This document shows, in pieces, positions 44,206-54,493 of a DNA stretch of 64,000 nucleotides. The stretch's first letter is position 1; each line of letters begins with the position of its first letter. The notes beneath the pieces were generated by a model. That model was given only the letters and a program-made list of their open reading frames with translations, was not told where the DNA came from and did not search any database. The stretch lies in NCBI RefSeq assembly GCF_000406105.1, contig NZ_CM001974.1:4605629-4669628 (forward strand), read 5' to 3'. The stretch comes from Dickeya chrysanthemi NCPPB 402 (lineage in GTDB: Bacteria; Pseudomonadota; Gammaproteobacteria; Enterobacterales; Enterobacteriaceae). Made by a program: the position numbers and the translations under genes.

Positions 44206-45052
44206 TTGATATAACGGACGAATTTCGAGCAGATGAATCCGATATTACCCTTGCTTGATTGCCATATCGGAAAACCTGACTATGCTTTGTTAATGATAAT
44301 TAAGGATATATACCCGTCGTACTTCACGTTGCCGCTATCGGGACTGTCTATCCTATTGGGTTAATTTCTGCGGTCGGGCTATTTCACCGAAACATAAATA
44401 AATTATATACCCGTCATACTTCAAGTTGCAGGTGCGTTGGCTGCGTTCGTTCACCCGAATCACTTACCTGAGTAAGCTCATCGGGATTCACTCTCTTGCC
44501 GCCTTCCTGCAACTCGAATTATTTTGGGTATATGAATAAGATTTATTTCTGTTTCGGTGAATATTAATAATATTGCAAGAGATCGTAATTATTGTTTTGT
44601 TTTTATGTCTGCGTGATTTTTATCACAAAAACTATTATTTTTCGTGCGCTTATATGCGGTTTCATCAGTGTCGTCGCTATTGAACGCTATTTTTATTGAC
44701 GATGGGTTTAAACATCGCTTGATACCCTTTTCCTGCGTTGAGTTCTTAGGGTTGAGCATCGCTCTACAGATTGAACATCGACTGAAAAGAAGCATCTTAA
44801 TATTCAACTAAGAAATCTTCGTTATGCTCGTCTGCTAACAGTCAGGCGGGCGATATTATTGATAGTCATATTTCTGTCACTTATTGCTTTTCTACTTATG
44901 CTTCGCAAGAACCTAAGGAGTGGTTTCCCCTGACGTATTTATTCCCAGATCCGATTCTGATGGCAGGATGGCGATGTTACCAGAGTGTTTAAAATTATCT
45001 CGTCACACCAACAATCATCGATTTAAGATTTAACCTGAGAGTGAATTTTTAC
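44206..45052. other. Long intergenic region before the arn operon
   Basis: 847 bp with no credible gene. It contains a decayed ERIC-like fragment (about 44309-44345), a complete ERIC (44406-44532) and AT-rich sequence leading to arnB. A possible PmrA half-site pair, CTTAAT then ACTAAG 5 nt later, is at 44796-44812, and another TTTAAG lies at 45022-45027; both are weak matches. The arn promoter must lie here. Confidence 0.5.
44406..44532. repeat. ERIC element (127 bp) upstream of arnB
   Basis: Complete ERIC with TATACCC / GGGTATA ends and the internal GTAAGCTCATCGGGATTCAC variant. Same length and ends as the copies at 26425 and 53790. Confidence 0.92.
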
Positions 45053-46195
45053 ATGGCTGATTTTCTACCTTTCTCACGCCCCGCGTTAGGTGAGGAAGAA
45101 CTTGCCGCAGTTGAGCAGGTTCTTCGTTCCGGATGGATTACCACTGGCCCTAAAAATCAGGAACTGGAACAACAGTTTGCAGCGTTAACCGGAGCGAAAC
45201 ACGCCATTGCGGTCAGCTCCGCGACCGGCGGTATGCACGTCACCCTGATGGCGATGGGGATTGGTGCCGGTGATGAGGTGATCACCCCGTCGCTGACCTG
45301 GGTTTCCACCCTGAATATGATTGTGCTGCTGGGCGCTGAGCCGGTCATGGTGGATGTCGATCGCGACAACCTGATGGTGACGCCACAAGCGATCGAAGCG
45401 GCCATTACCCCCCGTACCAAAGCCATCATTCCGGTTCACTACGCCGGTGCGCCTGCCGATATTGACGCAATTCGTGATATCGGGCGTCGTCACGGTATCC
45501 CGGTGATTGAGGATGCCGCCCACGCCGCAGGCACCTATTACCGTGGTCGTCACGTCGGTGGTGAAGGTACGGCGATTTTCTCTTTCCATGCCATCAAAAA
45601 TATGACCTGTGCTGAAGGCGGTTTGGTGGTAACGGACGACGACGAACTGGCTAACCGTATTCGCAGCCTTAAGTTCCACGGTCTGGCAGTCGACGCGTTC
45701 GATCGCATGGTTCAAGGGCGCGCTCCGCAGGCGGAAGTGGTTTCGCCGGGCTTCAAATACAACCTGCCGGATATCAGTGCGGCCATCGCGCTGGTGCAGT
45801 TGAACAAGCTGGCCGCCAACAATGCCCGCCGTGAAGCGCTGGCGCAGCGTTATCTGCAAAAACTGGCCTCGTTGCCGTTTCAGCCGCTGTCGCTGCCGTC
45901 ATGGCCGCATCAGCACGCCTGGCACCTGTTTATCATCCGAGTGGATGAGGCGCGTTGCGGTATCGATCGCGATGGGCTGATGCAGGCGTTAAAAGAGCGC
46001 AATATCGGTACCGGCCTGCATTTCCGCGCCGCTCATACCCAAAAATATTACCGCGAACGTTTCACCAACCTGCATCTGCCGAATACCGACTGGAACTCGG
46101 CCCGCATCTGCTCTCTGCCGTTGTTCCCGGATATGCGTGACGAAGACGTGGACAGGGTGGTGGATGCATTGACTGAACTGGCGGGGAAACACTGA
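45053..46195 (+). CDS. arnB: ArnB, UDP-Ara4O aminotransferase
   Basis: PLP-dependent DegT/DnrJ/EryC1 aminotransferase that makes UDP-L-Ara4N for lipid A modification. ATG at 45053 ([10 protein letters not shown]) gives 380 residues; the in-frame GTG at 45041 is less likely. The PLP lysine is in [15 protein letters not shown] (Schiff-base Lys near 188), with the preceding DAAHA motif. First gene of arnBCADTEF, which gives resistance to polymyxin and plant antimicrobial peptides. The arnC start overlaps its stop by one base. Confidence 0.96.
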   Translation: MADFLPFSRPALGEEELAAVEQVLRSGWITTGPKNQELEQQFAALTGAKHAIAVSSATGGMHVTLMAMGIGAGDEVITPSLTWVSTLNMIVLLGAEPVMVDVDRDNLMVTPQAIEAAITPRTKAIIPVHYAGAPADIDAIRDIGRRHGIPVIEDAAHAAGTYYRGRHVGGEGTAIFSFHAIKNMTCAEGGLVVTDDDELANRIRSLKFHGLAVDAFDRMVQGRAPQAEVVSPGFKYNLPDISAAIALVQLNKLAANNARREALAQRYLQKLASLPFQPLSLPSWPHQHAWHLFIIRVDEARCGIDRDGLMQALKERNIGTGLHFRAAHTQKYYRERFTNLHLPNTDWNSARICSLPLFPDMRDEDVDRVVDALTELAGKH

Positions 46196-47178
46196 TGTCG
46201 GATATGGAAGCAATTAATAAAGTCTCGGTAGTCATTCCGGTTTTCAACGAGCAGGAAAGCCTGCCGGAACTGATTCGTCGTACTACCACCGCCTGTGAGC
46301 AACTGAGTCAGGATTATGAAATTCTGCTGGTAGACGACGGCAGTAGCGACAATTCGGCCGCAATGCTGACTGAAGCCGCGCAAGCGCCGGGCAGCCACGT
46401 GGTGGCGGTGATCCTTAATCGTAATTACGGACAACATTCGGCGATCATGGCGGGATTCAGCCATGTATCGGGCGATCTGGTCATCACGCTGGATGCCGAC
46501 CTGCAAAACCCCCCGGAAGAGATTCCCCGGCTGGTGAGTACGGCGGAACAAGGGTATGACGTGGTGGGCACCATCCGTGAGAATCGCCAGGACAGTTGGT
46601 TTCGTAAAACCGCCTCCCGCATGATCAATCACCTGATTCAGCGTACAACCGGTAAGGCGATGAACGATTACGGCTGTATGTTGCGCGCCTATCGCCGCCA
46701 TATCATCGAGGCGATGCTGCACTGCCATGAACGCAGCACCTTTATTCCGATTCTCGCCAACACCTTTGCCCGCCGCACCACCGAGATTCTGGTGCGTCAT
46801 TCCGAGCGCGAATTTGGCGATTCCAAATATAGCTTCATGAAGCTGATTAACCTGATGTACGACCTGGTGACCTGCCTGACCACCACGCCGCTGCGCTTGC
46901 TGAGTCTGGTCGGCAGCGTGATTGCGATTTCCGGTTTTTCGCTGGCGTTATTGCTGATTCTGCTGCGGCTGTTTTTCGGCGCGGCCTGGGCGGCGGACGG
47001 CGTGTTTACGCTATTCGCCGTACTGTTCTCTTTTATTGGCGCCCAGTTCGTCGGCATGGGGCTGCTGGGGGAATATATCGGACGAATCTACAACGATGTC
47101 CGTGCGCGTCCCCGTTATTTTATTCAACGTATTGTTGGCAATGATTCACGATTTTCTGAACAGGACAATGAAGAATGA
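46195..47178 (+). CDS. arnC: ArnC, undecaprenyl-phosphate L-Ara4FN transferase
   Basis: GT2-family inner membrane glycosyltransferase moving 4-deoxy-4-formamido-L-arabinose to undecaprenyl phosphate. The 327-residue product has [23 protein letters not shown], the DXD-type [13 protein letters not shown] and a [11 protein letters not shown] region, followed by two membrane helices near 235-300. Stop overlaps the arnA ATG by 4 nt. Confidence 0.96.
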   Translation: MSDMEAINKVSVVIPVFNEQESLPELIRRTTTACEQLSQDYEILLVDDGSSDNSAAMLTEAAQAPGSHVVAVILNRNYGQHSAIMAGFSHVSGDLVITLDADLQNPPEEIPRLVSTAEQGYDVVGTIRENRQDSWFRKTASRMINHLIQRTTGKAMNDYGCMLRAYRRHIIEAMLHCHERSTFIPILANTFARRTTEILVRHSEREFGDSKYSFMKLINLMYDLVTCLTTTPLRLLSLVGSVIAISGFSLALLLILLRLFFGAAWAADGVFTLFAVLFSFIGAQFVGMGLLGEYIGRIYNDVRARPRYFIQRIVGNDSRFSEQDNEE

Positions 47179-49166
47179 AAGCTGTTGTTTTTGCCTATCA
47201 TGATTTCGGCTGCGTGGGACTCCGCGCGTTGGTCGCAGCGGGCTATACCGTAGAAGCGGTGTTTACCCATGCGGATAATCCCGCGGAAAATCAGTTTTTT
47301 GGATCGGTAGCCCGTACCGCCGCGGAGCTGGGCATTCCGGTATTTGCGCCGGAAGACGTTAATCACCCGCTGTGGGTGGAGCGCATCGCCGCGATGTCGC
47401 CGGACGTCATTTTCTCTTTCTACTATCGTCACCTGTTGAGTGACGCCATTTTGCAGAGCGCGACGTACGGCGCGTATAACCTACACGGTTCGCTGCTGCC
47501 GCGTTATCGCGGCCGGGCGCCGCTGAACTGGGCGCTGGTCAACGGCGAAACCGAAACCGGCGTGACCTTGCACCGTATGGTGACGCGCGCCGATGCCGGC
47601 AATATCGTGGCGCAACAGCGTGTGGCTATTGATGAGAGCGATACCGCGCTGAGCCTGCACCGCAAGCTGCGTGATGTTGCCGACCAGTTGCTGAAAGACG
47701 CCTTGCCCGCCATCGCCGCCGGTAAAGCGAATGATATTCCGCAGGATGAGAGCCAGGCCACTTATGTGGGCCGCCGTACCCCGGAAGACGGGCGTATTGA
47801 GTGGCAGAAACCGGCGCGTACCCTGTACAACCTGGTGCGTGCGGTGACCGAGCCGTGGCCGGGCGCGTTCAGTTTCGTCGGTACCACCCAATTCATTATC
47901 TGGCAGGCGAAAGTGCGTACTGATTTCGCCGCCGCCAAACCGGGCACCGTGCTGAGCACCTCGCCGCTGGTGGTCGCTTGTGGTAACGACGCGCTGGAAA
48001 TCGTGACCGGTCAGGGCAACAACGGTATCTATTTGCAGGGCGCGCAACTGGCTCAAAGTCTGGGGCTGGTGACGGGCGCTATCCTCAACAACGCGCCGGT
48101 GGTGAGCGTTAAACGCCGCACCCGGGTGCTGATCCTCGGGGTGAACGGCTTTATCGGCAACCACCTGACCGAGCGTTTGTTGCAGGAAGATAATTATGAG
48201 GTGTTCGGTCTGGATATCAGTTCCGATGCCATCGAACGTTTTCTCGGCAATCCGCATTTCCACTTCGTGGAAGGGGATATCAGCATTCACTCCGAGTGGA
48301 TCGAATACCACATCAAGAAATGCGACGTGGTGCTGCCGCTGGTGGCGATCGCCACCCCGATTGAATACACCCGTAACCCGCTGCGCGTGTTCGAGCTGGA
48401 TTTCGAAGAAAACCTGAAAACCATCCGCGACTGCGTGAAGTACAAAAAACGCATCATTTTCCCGTCCACCTCCGAGGTGTACGGCATGTGTACCGACCCG
48501 GTGTTCGACGAAGACAACTCCAACCTGATAGTCGGGCCGATCAACAAACAGCGTTGGATTTACTCGGTATCCAAACAACTGCTGGACCGCGTTATCTGGG
48601 CTTACGGCGAAAAAGAAGGGCTGCGTTTCACCCTGTTCCGTCCGTTCAACTGGATGGGGCCGCGTCTGGATAACCTGAACGCCGCGCGCATCGGCAGTTC
48701 TCGTGCCATCACCCAGTTGATCCTGAATCTGGTGGAAGGCTCGCCGATCAAGCTGGTTGACGGCGGTCGTCAGAAACGTTGCTTTACCGACATTAAAGAC
48801 GGTATCGAAGCGCTGTTCCGCATTATCGAGAACAAAGACGGCGTGTGCGACGGTCAGATCATCAACATCGGTAACCCGGACAACGAAGCGAGCATTCGCC
48901 AACTGGCGGAAATGCTGCTGGAGAGCTTCGAGAAGCATCCGCTGCGTAATCAGTTCCCGCCGTTCGCCGGTTTCCGTGAAGTAGAAAGCAGCAGCTACTA
49001 CGGCAAAGGCTATCAGGATGTGGAGCATCGTAAGCCCAGCATCCGCAACGCCAAACGCCTGTTGCACTGGCAGCCGACTATCGAGATGGAAAAAACCGTG
49101 GCGGAAACGCTGGACTTCTTCCTCCAGACTGTTGAAACCGGTCAATTGAGTCAGGACAGCGAATAA
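47175..49166 (+). CDS. arnA: ArnA, bifunctional UDP-Ara4N formyltransferase / UDP-GlcA decarboxylase
   Basis: Two-domain cytoplasmic enzyme, 663 residues. The N-terminal formyltransferase has N102, H104 ([12 protein letters not shown]) and D140 (TRAD), all at the E. coli positions. The C-terminal SDR-type decarboxylase starts near 315 with [14 protein letters not shown], has STSEVYG and the catalytic YSVSK. It acts at both ends of the UDP-Ara4N branch. ATG overlaps arnC by 4 nt; 13 nt precede arnD. Confidence 0.97.
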   Translation: MKAVVFAYHDFGCVGLRALVAAGYTVEAVFTHADNPAENQFFGSVARTAAELGIPVFAPEDVNHPLWVERIAAMSPDVIFSFYYRHLLSDAILQSATYGAYNLHGSLLPRYRGRAPLNWALVNGETETGVTLHRMVTRADAGNIVAQQRVAIDESDTALSLHRKLRDVADQLLKDALPAIAAGKANDIPQDESQATYVGRRTPEDGRIEWQKPARTLYNLVRAVTEPWPGAFSFVGTTQFIIWQAKVRTDFAAAKPGTVLSTSPLVVACGNDALEIVTGQGNNGIYLQGAQLAQSLGLVTGAILNNAPVVSVKRRTRVLILGVNGFIGNHLTERLLQEDNYEVFGLDISSDAIERFLGNPHFHFVEGDISIHSEWIEYHIKKCDVVLPLVAIATPIEYTRNPLRVFELDFEENLKTIRDCVKYKKRIIFPSTSEVYGMCTDPVFDEDNSNLIVGPINKQRWIYSVSKQLLDRVIWAYGEKEGLRFTLFRPFNWMGPRLDNLNAARIGSSRAITQLILNLVEGSPIKLVDGGRQKRCFTDIKDGIEALFRIIENKDGVCDGQIINIGNPDNEASIRQLAEMLLESFEKHPLRNQFPPFAGFREVESSSYYGKGYQDVEHRKPSIRNAKRLLHWQPTIEMEKTVAETLDFFLQTVETGQLSQDSE

Positions 49167-49179
49167 AACAGGACGGCGA

Positions 49180-50082
49180 ATGAGAAAAGTAGGGTTACGG
49201 ATCGATGTTGATACCTGGCGCGGCACGCGGGTGGGCGTCCCCCGCTTGTTGGAGTTGCTGGACGTCTATGGCGTCCGGGCCAGCTTTTTCTTCAGCGTCG
49301 GTCCCGACAATATGGGGCGCCATCTCTGGCGCCTGATTCGACCGGTGTTTTTGTGGAAGATGCTGCGCTCGCGCGCGGCATCGCTGTATGGCTGGGACAT
49401 TCTGCTGGCGGGCACCGCCTGGCCGGGCCGAGTGATCGGCCGCGGCCTGCCGGAGCCGATCCTCGCGGCGGCGCAGCAGCATGAAGTCGGGCTGCACGCC
49501 TGGGATCACTTCGCCTGGCAAACCTGGGCCGGGGTGTGGGATCAGGCCAAAATGGAACAGCAGATCCGATTGGCCTACGAGGCGTTGCAGTCGATTACCG
49601 GCGAACCGGTGACGTGCTCGGCAGTGGCCGGCTGGCGTGCGGATCAAACCGCCGTCGAAGCCAAACAGCGGTTTGGCTTTCGCTACAACAGCGATTGTCG
49701 CGGCACCGCGCCGTTCCGTCCGTTACTTAACGACGGCAGCACCGGTACGGTACAGATTCCGGTCACGCTGCCCACCTGGGATGAAGCGGTCGGCCGGGAA
49801 ACCAGCGCCGCCGATTTCAACCGCTATATTCTGGATAAAATCCATCAGGATCAGGGTACACCGGTCTATACCATTCATGCCGAAGTGGAAGGCATTGTGA
49901 TGAGCGATCAGTTCAGCGAATTGCTGGCGCTGGCGGAACAGGAAGGTATTCGCTTTTGTCCGCTCAGTGAATTGCTGCCGGACGATACCACTACGTTGCC
50001 GGTCGGACGCGTGGTGCGGGGTTCTCTCGCCGGACGCGATGGCTGGTTGGGATGTCAGCAGACCGTGGAGGAGGCGGCCTGA
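49180..50082 (+). CDS. arnD: ArnD, undecaprenyl-P-Ara4FN deformylase
   Basis: Polysaccharide-deacetylase-family (NodB-like, CE4) enzyme removing the formyl group before export. The 300-residue product has the first motif [10 protein letters not shown] (metal Asp), HAWDHFAW (metal His pair) and later [15 protein letters not shown] and TIHAEVEG motifs. The stop TGA overlaps the arnT ATG by one base. Confidence 0.95.
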   Translation: MRKVGLRIDVDTWRGTRVGVPRLLELLDVYGVRASFFFSVGPDNMGRHLWRLIRPVFLWKMLRSRAASLYGWDILLAGTAWPGRVIGRGLPEPILAAAQQHEVGLHAWDHFAWQTWAGVWDQAKMEQQIRLAYEALQSITGEPVTCSAVAGWRADQTAVEAKQRFGFRYNSDCRGTAPFRPLLNDGSTGTVQIPVTLPTWDEAVGRETSAADFNRYILDKIHQDQGTPVYTIHAEVEGIVMSDQFSELLALAEQEGIRFCPLSELLPDDTTTLPVGRVVRGSLAGRDGWLGCQQTVEEAA

Positions 50083-51740
50083 TGAAATACGCACGTCAAA
50101 CAACGCTATGGCTGGCGTTGTTACTGCTCTACTACTTTATTCCCCTCAATGGCCGCCTGCTGTGGCAACCGGATGAAACCCGTTATGCGGAGATTAGCCG
50201 GGAAATGCTGGCGGGCGGCAACTGGATTGCCCCGCATTTTCTGGGGATTCGCTATTTTGAAAAACCGATCGCCGGTTATTGGGTGAATAACATCGGCCAG
50301 TGGTTGCTGGGCGATAATAACGCCGGTGTACGCGCCGGCTCGGTGTTCTCCATTTTGCTGACGGCGGCGCTGATTTACTGGCTGACGCAACGGCTATGGC
50401 AACAACGGCGTACCTCACTGCTGGCGATGGCTATCTATCTGAGCTGTCTGTTGGTATACGGCATCGGGACTTATGCGGTGCTCGACCCTATCGTCACCCT
50501 GTGGTTGGCGGCGGCGATGTGCAGCTTCTGGGGTGCCGCGCAGGCCACTACCCGCGGTAGTAAAGTCGGTGGTTATTTACTGCTGGGCGTGGTGTGCGGC
50601 ATGGGCTTCATGACCAAGGGCTTTCTGGCGCTGGCGGTGCCGGTGATTGCGGTACTGCCGTGGGTCACGCAGGAGCGGCGCTGGAAAGAGGTGTTGTTGT
50701 ACGGCCCGCTGGCGATTGTCAGCGCCGTGGTGGTTTCGCTGCCGTGGGCGCTGGCGGTGGCGCGTCAGCAGCCGGATTTCTGGCACTATTTCTTCTGGGT
50801 TGAACATATTCAGCGCTTTGCCGATTCCGAAAACGCTCAGCACAAAGCACCGTTCTGGTACTACCTGCCGGTGTTGATAGCGGGTGTGCTGCCATGGCTG
50901 GCGTTACTGCCGTCGTCACTATTGCAGGGCTGGCGTGAGCGGCGTCAGGATAACAGCGTCTTCTATCTGCTGGGTTGGGTGGTGATGCCGTTGCTGTTTT
51001 TCAGCATCGCTAAAGGGAAACTGCCGACGTACATTCTGCCTTGTTTTGCACCGTTGGCGATCCTGATGGCCCGGCGCGCCACCACCTTGCTGAACCCGCG
51101 AGTGCTGGCCGTCAACGGCTGGATCAATCTGGCGTTTGGTGTGTTGTGCGCGTTGATTGTGGCGCTAGTGTTGGCGCCGTGGGGGTTGTCGCATCGGCCG
51201 CTCTATCAGCCTCAGGAAGGTGCCAAGGTGGCGTTGGGCATCGCGGCGTTCCTGTTTTGGGGGCTGATCGGCGGGTGGACGTCGCGTCAGGCGGCCGCTC
51301 GCTGGCATTGGGCGGCGGTCTGCCCGCTGGGTATTGCGCTGCTGATTGGTATGGCGATTCCGCAGCGGGTGATGGAGAGCAAGCATCCGCAGTGGTTCCT
51401 GCGTGCGCCCGAAGTGGCGTCTCACCTGGCGCAGAGCCGCTACATTCTGGTGAACAACGTTGGCATCGCCTCTGCCGCCGCCTGGGAACAAAAGCGCAGC
51501 GATATTTTGATGTACGATAATCAGGGCGAGCTGGAATACGGCTTGTCGTATCCGGATAGCGTCGATCGCATGGTGCCTGCCAGCGCATTTGCCGACTGGC
51601 TGGCGGCGCATCGCCGTGAAGGTAATGTCTCGCTGGTACTGATATTCTCTTCGGCAACTGATCCGATCACCGGCGTACCGCCAGCGGATTACACTGACCG
51701 GAAAGGACGTGTCGCCTTATTGTGGTATCGTCAGCAATGA
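50082..51740 (+). CDS. arnT: ArnT, L-Ara4N transferase to lipid A
   Basis: GT83 inner membrane transferase placing L-Ara4N on lipid A phosphates at the periplasmic face. ATG at 50082 (MKYARQTT) gives 552 residues and overlaps arnD; a longer frame from 50052 is rejected. N-terminal WQPDETRYAEISREM contains the acidic periplasmic loop residues needed for catalysis; about twelve membrane helices and a C-terminal periplasmic domain follow. ATGA overlap with arnE. Confidence 0.96.
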   Translation: MKYARQTTLWLALLLLYYFIPLNGRLLWQPDETRYAEISREMLAGGNWIAPHFLGIRYFEKPIAGYWVNNIGQWLLGDNNAGVRAGSVFSILLTAALIYWLTQRLWQQRRTSLLAMAIYLSCLLVYGIGTYAVLDPIVTLWLAAAMCSFWGAAQATTRGSKVGGYLLLGVVCGMGFMTKGFLALAVPVIAVLPWVTQERRWKEVLLYGPLAIVSAVVVSLPWALAVARQQPDFWHYFFWVEHIQRFADSENAQHKAPFWYYLPVLIAGVLPWLALLPSSLLQGWRERRQDNSVFYLLGWVVMPLLFFSIAKGKLPTYILPCFAPLAILMARRATTLLNPRVLAVNGWINLAFGVLCALIVALVLAPWGLSHRPLYQPQEGAKVALGIAAFLFWGLIGGWTSRQAAARWHWAAVCPLGIALLIGMAIPQRVMESKHPQWFLRAPEVASHLAQSRYILVNNVGIASAAAWEQKRSDILMYDNQGELEYGLSYPDSVDRMVPASAFADWLAAHRREGNVSLVLIFSSATDPITGVPPADYTDRKGRVALLWYRQQ

Positions 51741-52078
51741 TCAATTACCTGCTGATTTTGCTGGTCAGTTTGTTGACCTGCGCCGGTCAGCTTAGCCAGA
51801 AACAGGCCGCCAGCTGGCAAAGCGGCGGCCGCTCTCGTCGCGCCCATATTCTGTTATGGATGGGGATAAGCCTGCTGCTGCTGGGGCTGGCGATGGTATT
51901 GTGGCTGGCGGTGCTGCAACGGGTGGCGGTCAGTGTGGCGTATCCGATGCTGAGCCTGAATTTCATTCTGGTGGCGCTGGCGGCGCGTTGGCTGTGGCGG
52001 GAAGCCATCAGTTTGCGTCAGTGGGCAGGCATCGTGCTGATTGTTATCGGTGTCATTTTGATGGGAGGGAGTGCGTGA
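51737..52078 (+). CDS. arnE: ArnE, Ara4N-undecaprenyl flippase subunit
   Basis: Small EmrE-like membrane protein which with ArnF flips undecaprenyl-P-Ara4N to the periplasm. ATG at 51737 gives 113 residues and four helices, ending in GIVLIVIGVILMGGSA. It overlaps arnT (ATGA) and arnF (GTGA), so its synthesis is tied to both. Confidence 0.93.
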   Translation: MINYLLILLVSLLTCAGQLSQKQAASWQSGGRSRRAHILLWMGISLLLLGLAMVLWLAVLQRVAVSVAYPMLSLNFILVALAARWLWREAISLRQWAGIVLIVIGVILMGGSA

Positions 52079-52473
52079 AAGGCTATGGATGGGCATTGTT
52101 GAGTGTGTTACTGGTCAGCGCAGCACAGCTGTCGATGAAATGGGGGATGTCTCAATTGCCCTCGCTGACGGAGCCGCTGCCGTTTATGTTCGCCATGCTG
52201 GTGTTACCGGTCGCCGCCGCTGCGGTACTGGTGGGGTTGGCAGCCTATGCTTTCTCGATGCTGAGTTGGTTTAACGCCTTGCGCTTTCTGCCGCTAAGCC
52301 GGGCCTACCCCTTGTTGAGCCTCAGCTACGTACTGGTATGGGGACTGGCGGTGGCGTTGCCTATTTTTCCCGATACGTTCAGTACCGGCAAGTTGCTGGC
52401 GATCGCGCTGATTATTGCCGGCGTATGGCTGGTGTGCAGCCGGCAAGCCTCACGTCTGGATGATGAATCCTGA
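52075..52473 (+). CDS. arnF: ArnF, Ara4N-undecaprenyl flippase subunit
   Basis: Partner of ArnE. GTG at 52075 overlaps the arnE stop, with GGAGGGA upstream, giving 132 residues; the open frame continues upstream inside arnE but that part is a shadow. Four helices, with LSRAYPLLSLSYVLVWG matching the conserved third-helix motif of the family. Last arn gene; no clear terminator follows before the GNAT gene. Confidence 0.92.
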   Translation: MKGYGWALLSVLLVSAAQLSMKWGMSQLPSLTEPLPFMFAMLVLPVAAAAVLVGLAAYAFSMLSWFNALRFLPLSRAYPLLSLSYVLVWGLAVALPIFPDTFSTGKLLAIALIIAGVWLVCSRQASRLDDES

Positions 52474-52571
52474 TGTCTGTCTGAAATAACGATGCCGGGT
52501 GGCGTCAGTTTCTCTTTTCCATTCCTCGCTTCCCGGTTATCGTTTTCGATTTGATTCACTGGATTGTTCTT

Positions 52572-53051
52572 ATGACCTTACATATCCGTTGGGCGGTGCA
52601 GCAGGATTCCGCCACCATCCTGAACTTCATTCGTGAACTGGCTGAATACGAGAAAGCGCTGCACGAAGTGAAGACCAATCAGCAGGAAATTGAGCAAACG
52701 CTGTTTGGCGAAGGGGCGTCAACTGAAGCGCTGATTTGCGAATGGAACGGTGAGCCGATCGGCTTTGCCGTGTTCTTCACCAGTTACTCCACCTGGCTGG
52801 GGCGCAATGGTATTTATCTGGAAGATTTGTATGTCTCGCCGCACTATCGCGGTTATGGTGCAGGCAAGGCATTGCTGAAATATATTGCTCGTCTGGCGGT
52901 TGAACGCGGTTGCGGGCGGCTGGAGTGGAGTGTGCTGGACTGGAACCAACCTGCGATTGATTTTTACGATAGCCTGGGGGCGGCACCGCAAAACGAGTGG
53001 ATCCGTTACCGGCTGGAAGGCGATAGCCTGCGACAGGCCGCACAAGAATAA
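52572..53051 (+). CDS. GNAT family N-acetyltransferase (SSAT2-like)
   Basis: 159 residues from ATG 52572. GNAT core with ALICEWNGEPIGFAVFFTSYSTW, then LEDLYVSPHYRGYGAGKALL (acetyl-CoA pyrophosphate-binding R-G-x-G-x-G/A pattern near 85-95) and the C-terminal WNQPAIDFYDSLGA. Overall pattern resembles the diamine acetyltransferase 2 group, which can act on thialysine or polyamines; substrate is not certain. It lies 98 nt after arnF and converges with the gene at 53165. Confidence 0.85.
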   Translation: MTLHIRWAVQQDSATILNFIRELAEYEKALHEVKTNQQEIEQTLFGEGASTEALICEWNGEPIGFAVFFTSYSTWLGRNGIYLEDLYVSPHYRGYGAGKALLKYIARLAVERGCGRLEWSVLDWNQPAIDFYDSLGAAPQNEWIRYRLEGDSLRQAAQE

Positions 53052-53072
53052 TCCGGGGTTATCCATAACAGG

Positions 53073-53103
53073 AAAAAACAGGCGGTGGAAAACCCGCCGC
53101 CTG
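53073..53103 (-). terminator. Terminator for the minus-strand oxidoreductase gene
   Basis: On the minus strand a CAGGCGGCGGG / ACCGCCTG stem is followed by TTTTTTCC. It lies 60 nt beyond the end of the gene at 53165 and in the convergent gap after the GNAT gene. Confidence 0.7.
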
Positions 53104-53164
53104 CCGAGGGTAAAGGGCACAGCCTGGACACAGGAAGCTAATCCCCCGTTACATCGGGCATGAC

Positions 53165-53776
53165 TCAGTAACCAACGGTGAAACGCTGGCGGATGTGCTG
53201 CGGTTTTTCTACTTCATCCACCAGTGCAATGGCGTAGTCTGCGAAAGAGATACTGCTGCCTTGCTCGTTGGTCAGCAGGTCGTCTTTACCGAGACGGAAT
53301 GTGCCGGTACGTTCACCGTGGACGAACATCATGGACGGCGACAGGAACGTCCAGTCCAGATCGGTAACGGTTTTCAGCAGATCGAGAAAATCGGCGCCTT
53401 TGGTCGCTTCCGCCTTATACGCCTCCGGGAAACCGGGTTGGTCCACCAGGCGTTGACCCGGCGCCACGAATAAACTCCCTGCCCCCCCCACCACCAGATA
53501 GCGTTTCACTCCCGCGGCGCGTACCGCCTCGATCAAAATATCCGGGTCGCTGCTGGTAAAGTGCACCGAACTGATGACCGCATCGTGGCCTGCCAGCAGG
53601 GCCGTTAGCCCGGCAACGTCAAAAACATCCCCTTGTTTGGCGGTCACGCCCGGCAGCGAGGCAATCTTTTCCGGGTGGCGGGCGATAGCGGTTATCTGGT
53701 GGCCACGTTCAGACAGTTCTTTGAGAATTTGTGAGCCAGCGTTGCCGGAAGCGCCGATAAGTGCAATATGAGCCAT
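53165..53776 (-). CDS. NAD(P)-binding Rossmann oxidoreductase (NmrA/SDR-a type)
   Basis: 203-residue atypical SDR. N-terminal IALIGASGNAGSQILKEL (4-21) is the dinucleotide-binding G-x-x-G-x-x-G; GDVFD and VVGGAGSLF follow, and no YxxxK catalytic pair is evident, as usual in this group. It is divergent from an HxlR regulator, a pairing that often responds to quinones or electrophiles. AGGAAC precedes the ATG; an ERIC element begins 14 nt upstream and so sits in its leader. Confidence 0.85.
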   Translation of the reverse strand: MAHIALIGASGNAGSQILKELSERGHQITAIARHPEKIASLPGVTAKQGDVFDVAGLTALLAGHDAVISSVHFTSSDPDILIEAVRAAGVKRYLVVGGAGSLFVAPGQRLVDQPGFPEAYKAEATKGADFLDLLKTVTDLDWTFLSPSMMFVHGERTGTFRLGKDDLLTNEQGSSISFADYAIALVDEVEKPQHIRQRFTVGY

Positions 53777-53789
53777 GTTCTGTTCCTTA

Positions 53790-53916
53790 TATACCCGTCA
53801 TACTTCAAGTTGCAGGCCCGTTGGCTTTCCTCGCTCACCCCAGTCACTTACTGATGTAAGCTCCAGGGGATTCACTGCGTCGCCGCCTTCCTGCAACTCG
53901 AATTATTTAGGGTAAT
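53790..53916. repeat. ERIC element in the leader of the 53165-53776 gene
   Basis: 127 bp ERIC with TATACCC left end and a slightly altered right end (GGGTAAT). The internal GCTCACCCCAGTCACTTAC block is intact. Confidence 0.9.
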
Positions 53917-53934
53917 GTCTTCATTAATGGAAAA

Positions 53935-53949
53935 GTCTACTATGTAGAC
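53935..53949. promoter_or_regulatory. Palindromic site, candidate HxlR operator
   Basis: GTCTACTATGTAGAC is a perfect 6 bp-arm palindrome between the divergent oxidoreductase and HxlR genes. HxlR-family dimers bind such short inverted repeats; assignment is by position and symmetry. Confidence 0.6.
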
Positions 53950-54042
53950 CAATGGAGGGATTATGCGTAAGGTCTAATCGTTGCGCAAGAAGTTACCCGT
54001 GTGTTATCTGGTCACCAAAAGCTGACTATTGTGGAGTATGCG

Positions 54043-54429
54043 ATGCCAAAAACCGTGGTTGAAAAAGAGGTTTTTATCTTTGAACAGGCTTGTCCAATAC
54101 GTGATGTACTCGATCGTATCGGCGATCAGTGGAGCTTGCTGGTGCTGGAAACCCTCAGTGGCGGCACGCTGCGGTTTAATGAGCTGATGCGCAATATCGG
54201 CGATATTTCCAGGCAAATGCTCTCCAAAACGTTAAAACTACTTGAGCAAGATGGCTTCATCAGCCGTACGGTTTACGCTGAGGTTCCGCCTCGGGTGGAA
54301 TATCAGCTCACCGAGCTTGGGCGCTCTTTTTTACAACCCATGAAAATGTTGGTGGAATGGGCGGATGCGCATCACCGTACGATTTGTGAAGCGCGCAAAA
54401 CCTATGAGCAAAAAACAGATAACACCTGA
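54043..54429 (+). CDS. HxlR-family transcriptional regulator
   Basis: 128 residues from ATG 54043 (GTGGAG upstream). Winged helix-turn-helix of HxlR type: CPIRDVLDRIGDQWSLLVLETL at the N-terminus with the conserved cysteine (Cys16), then RFNELMRNIGDISRQMLSKTLKLLEQDGF and the wing. A single N-terminal Cys is redox- or quinone-sensing in several relatives. It probably controls the divergent oxidoreductase through the palindrome at 53935. Confidence 0.88.
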   Translation: MPKTVVEKEVFIFEQACPIRDVLDRIGDQWSLLVLETLSGGTLRFNELMRNIGDISRQMLSKTLKLLEQDGFISRTVYAEVPPRVEYQLTELGRSFLQPMKMLVEWADAHHRTICEARKTYEQKTDNT

Positions 54430-54493
54430 CATCAACGGGCGACTGAGCGCCCGCGCGATAATTGCCAATGCTGCTGGCATGTAATCGATAGTA

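Noticed and set aside
44589..44807. 72-codon minus-strand frame before arnB
   Set aside because: AT-rich, no motif and no ribosome site; treated as non-coding.
47481..49226. 581-codon minus-strand frame under arnA
   Set aside because: Antisense shadow; arnA is intact with all catalytic residues.
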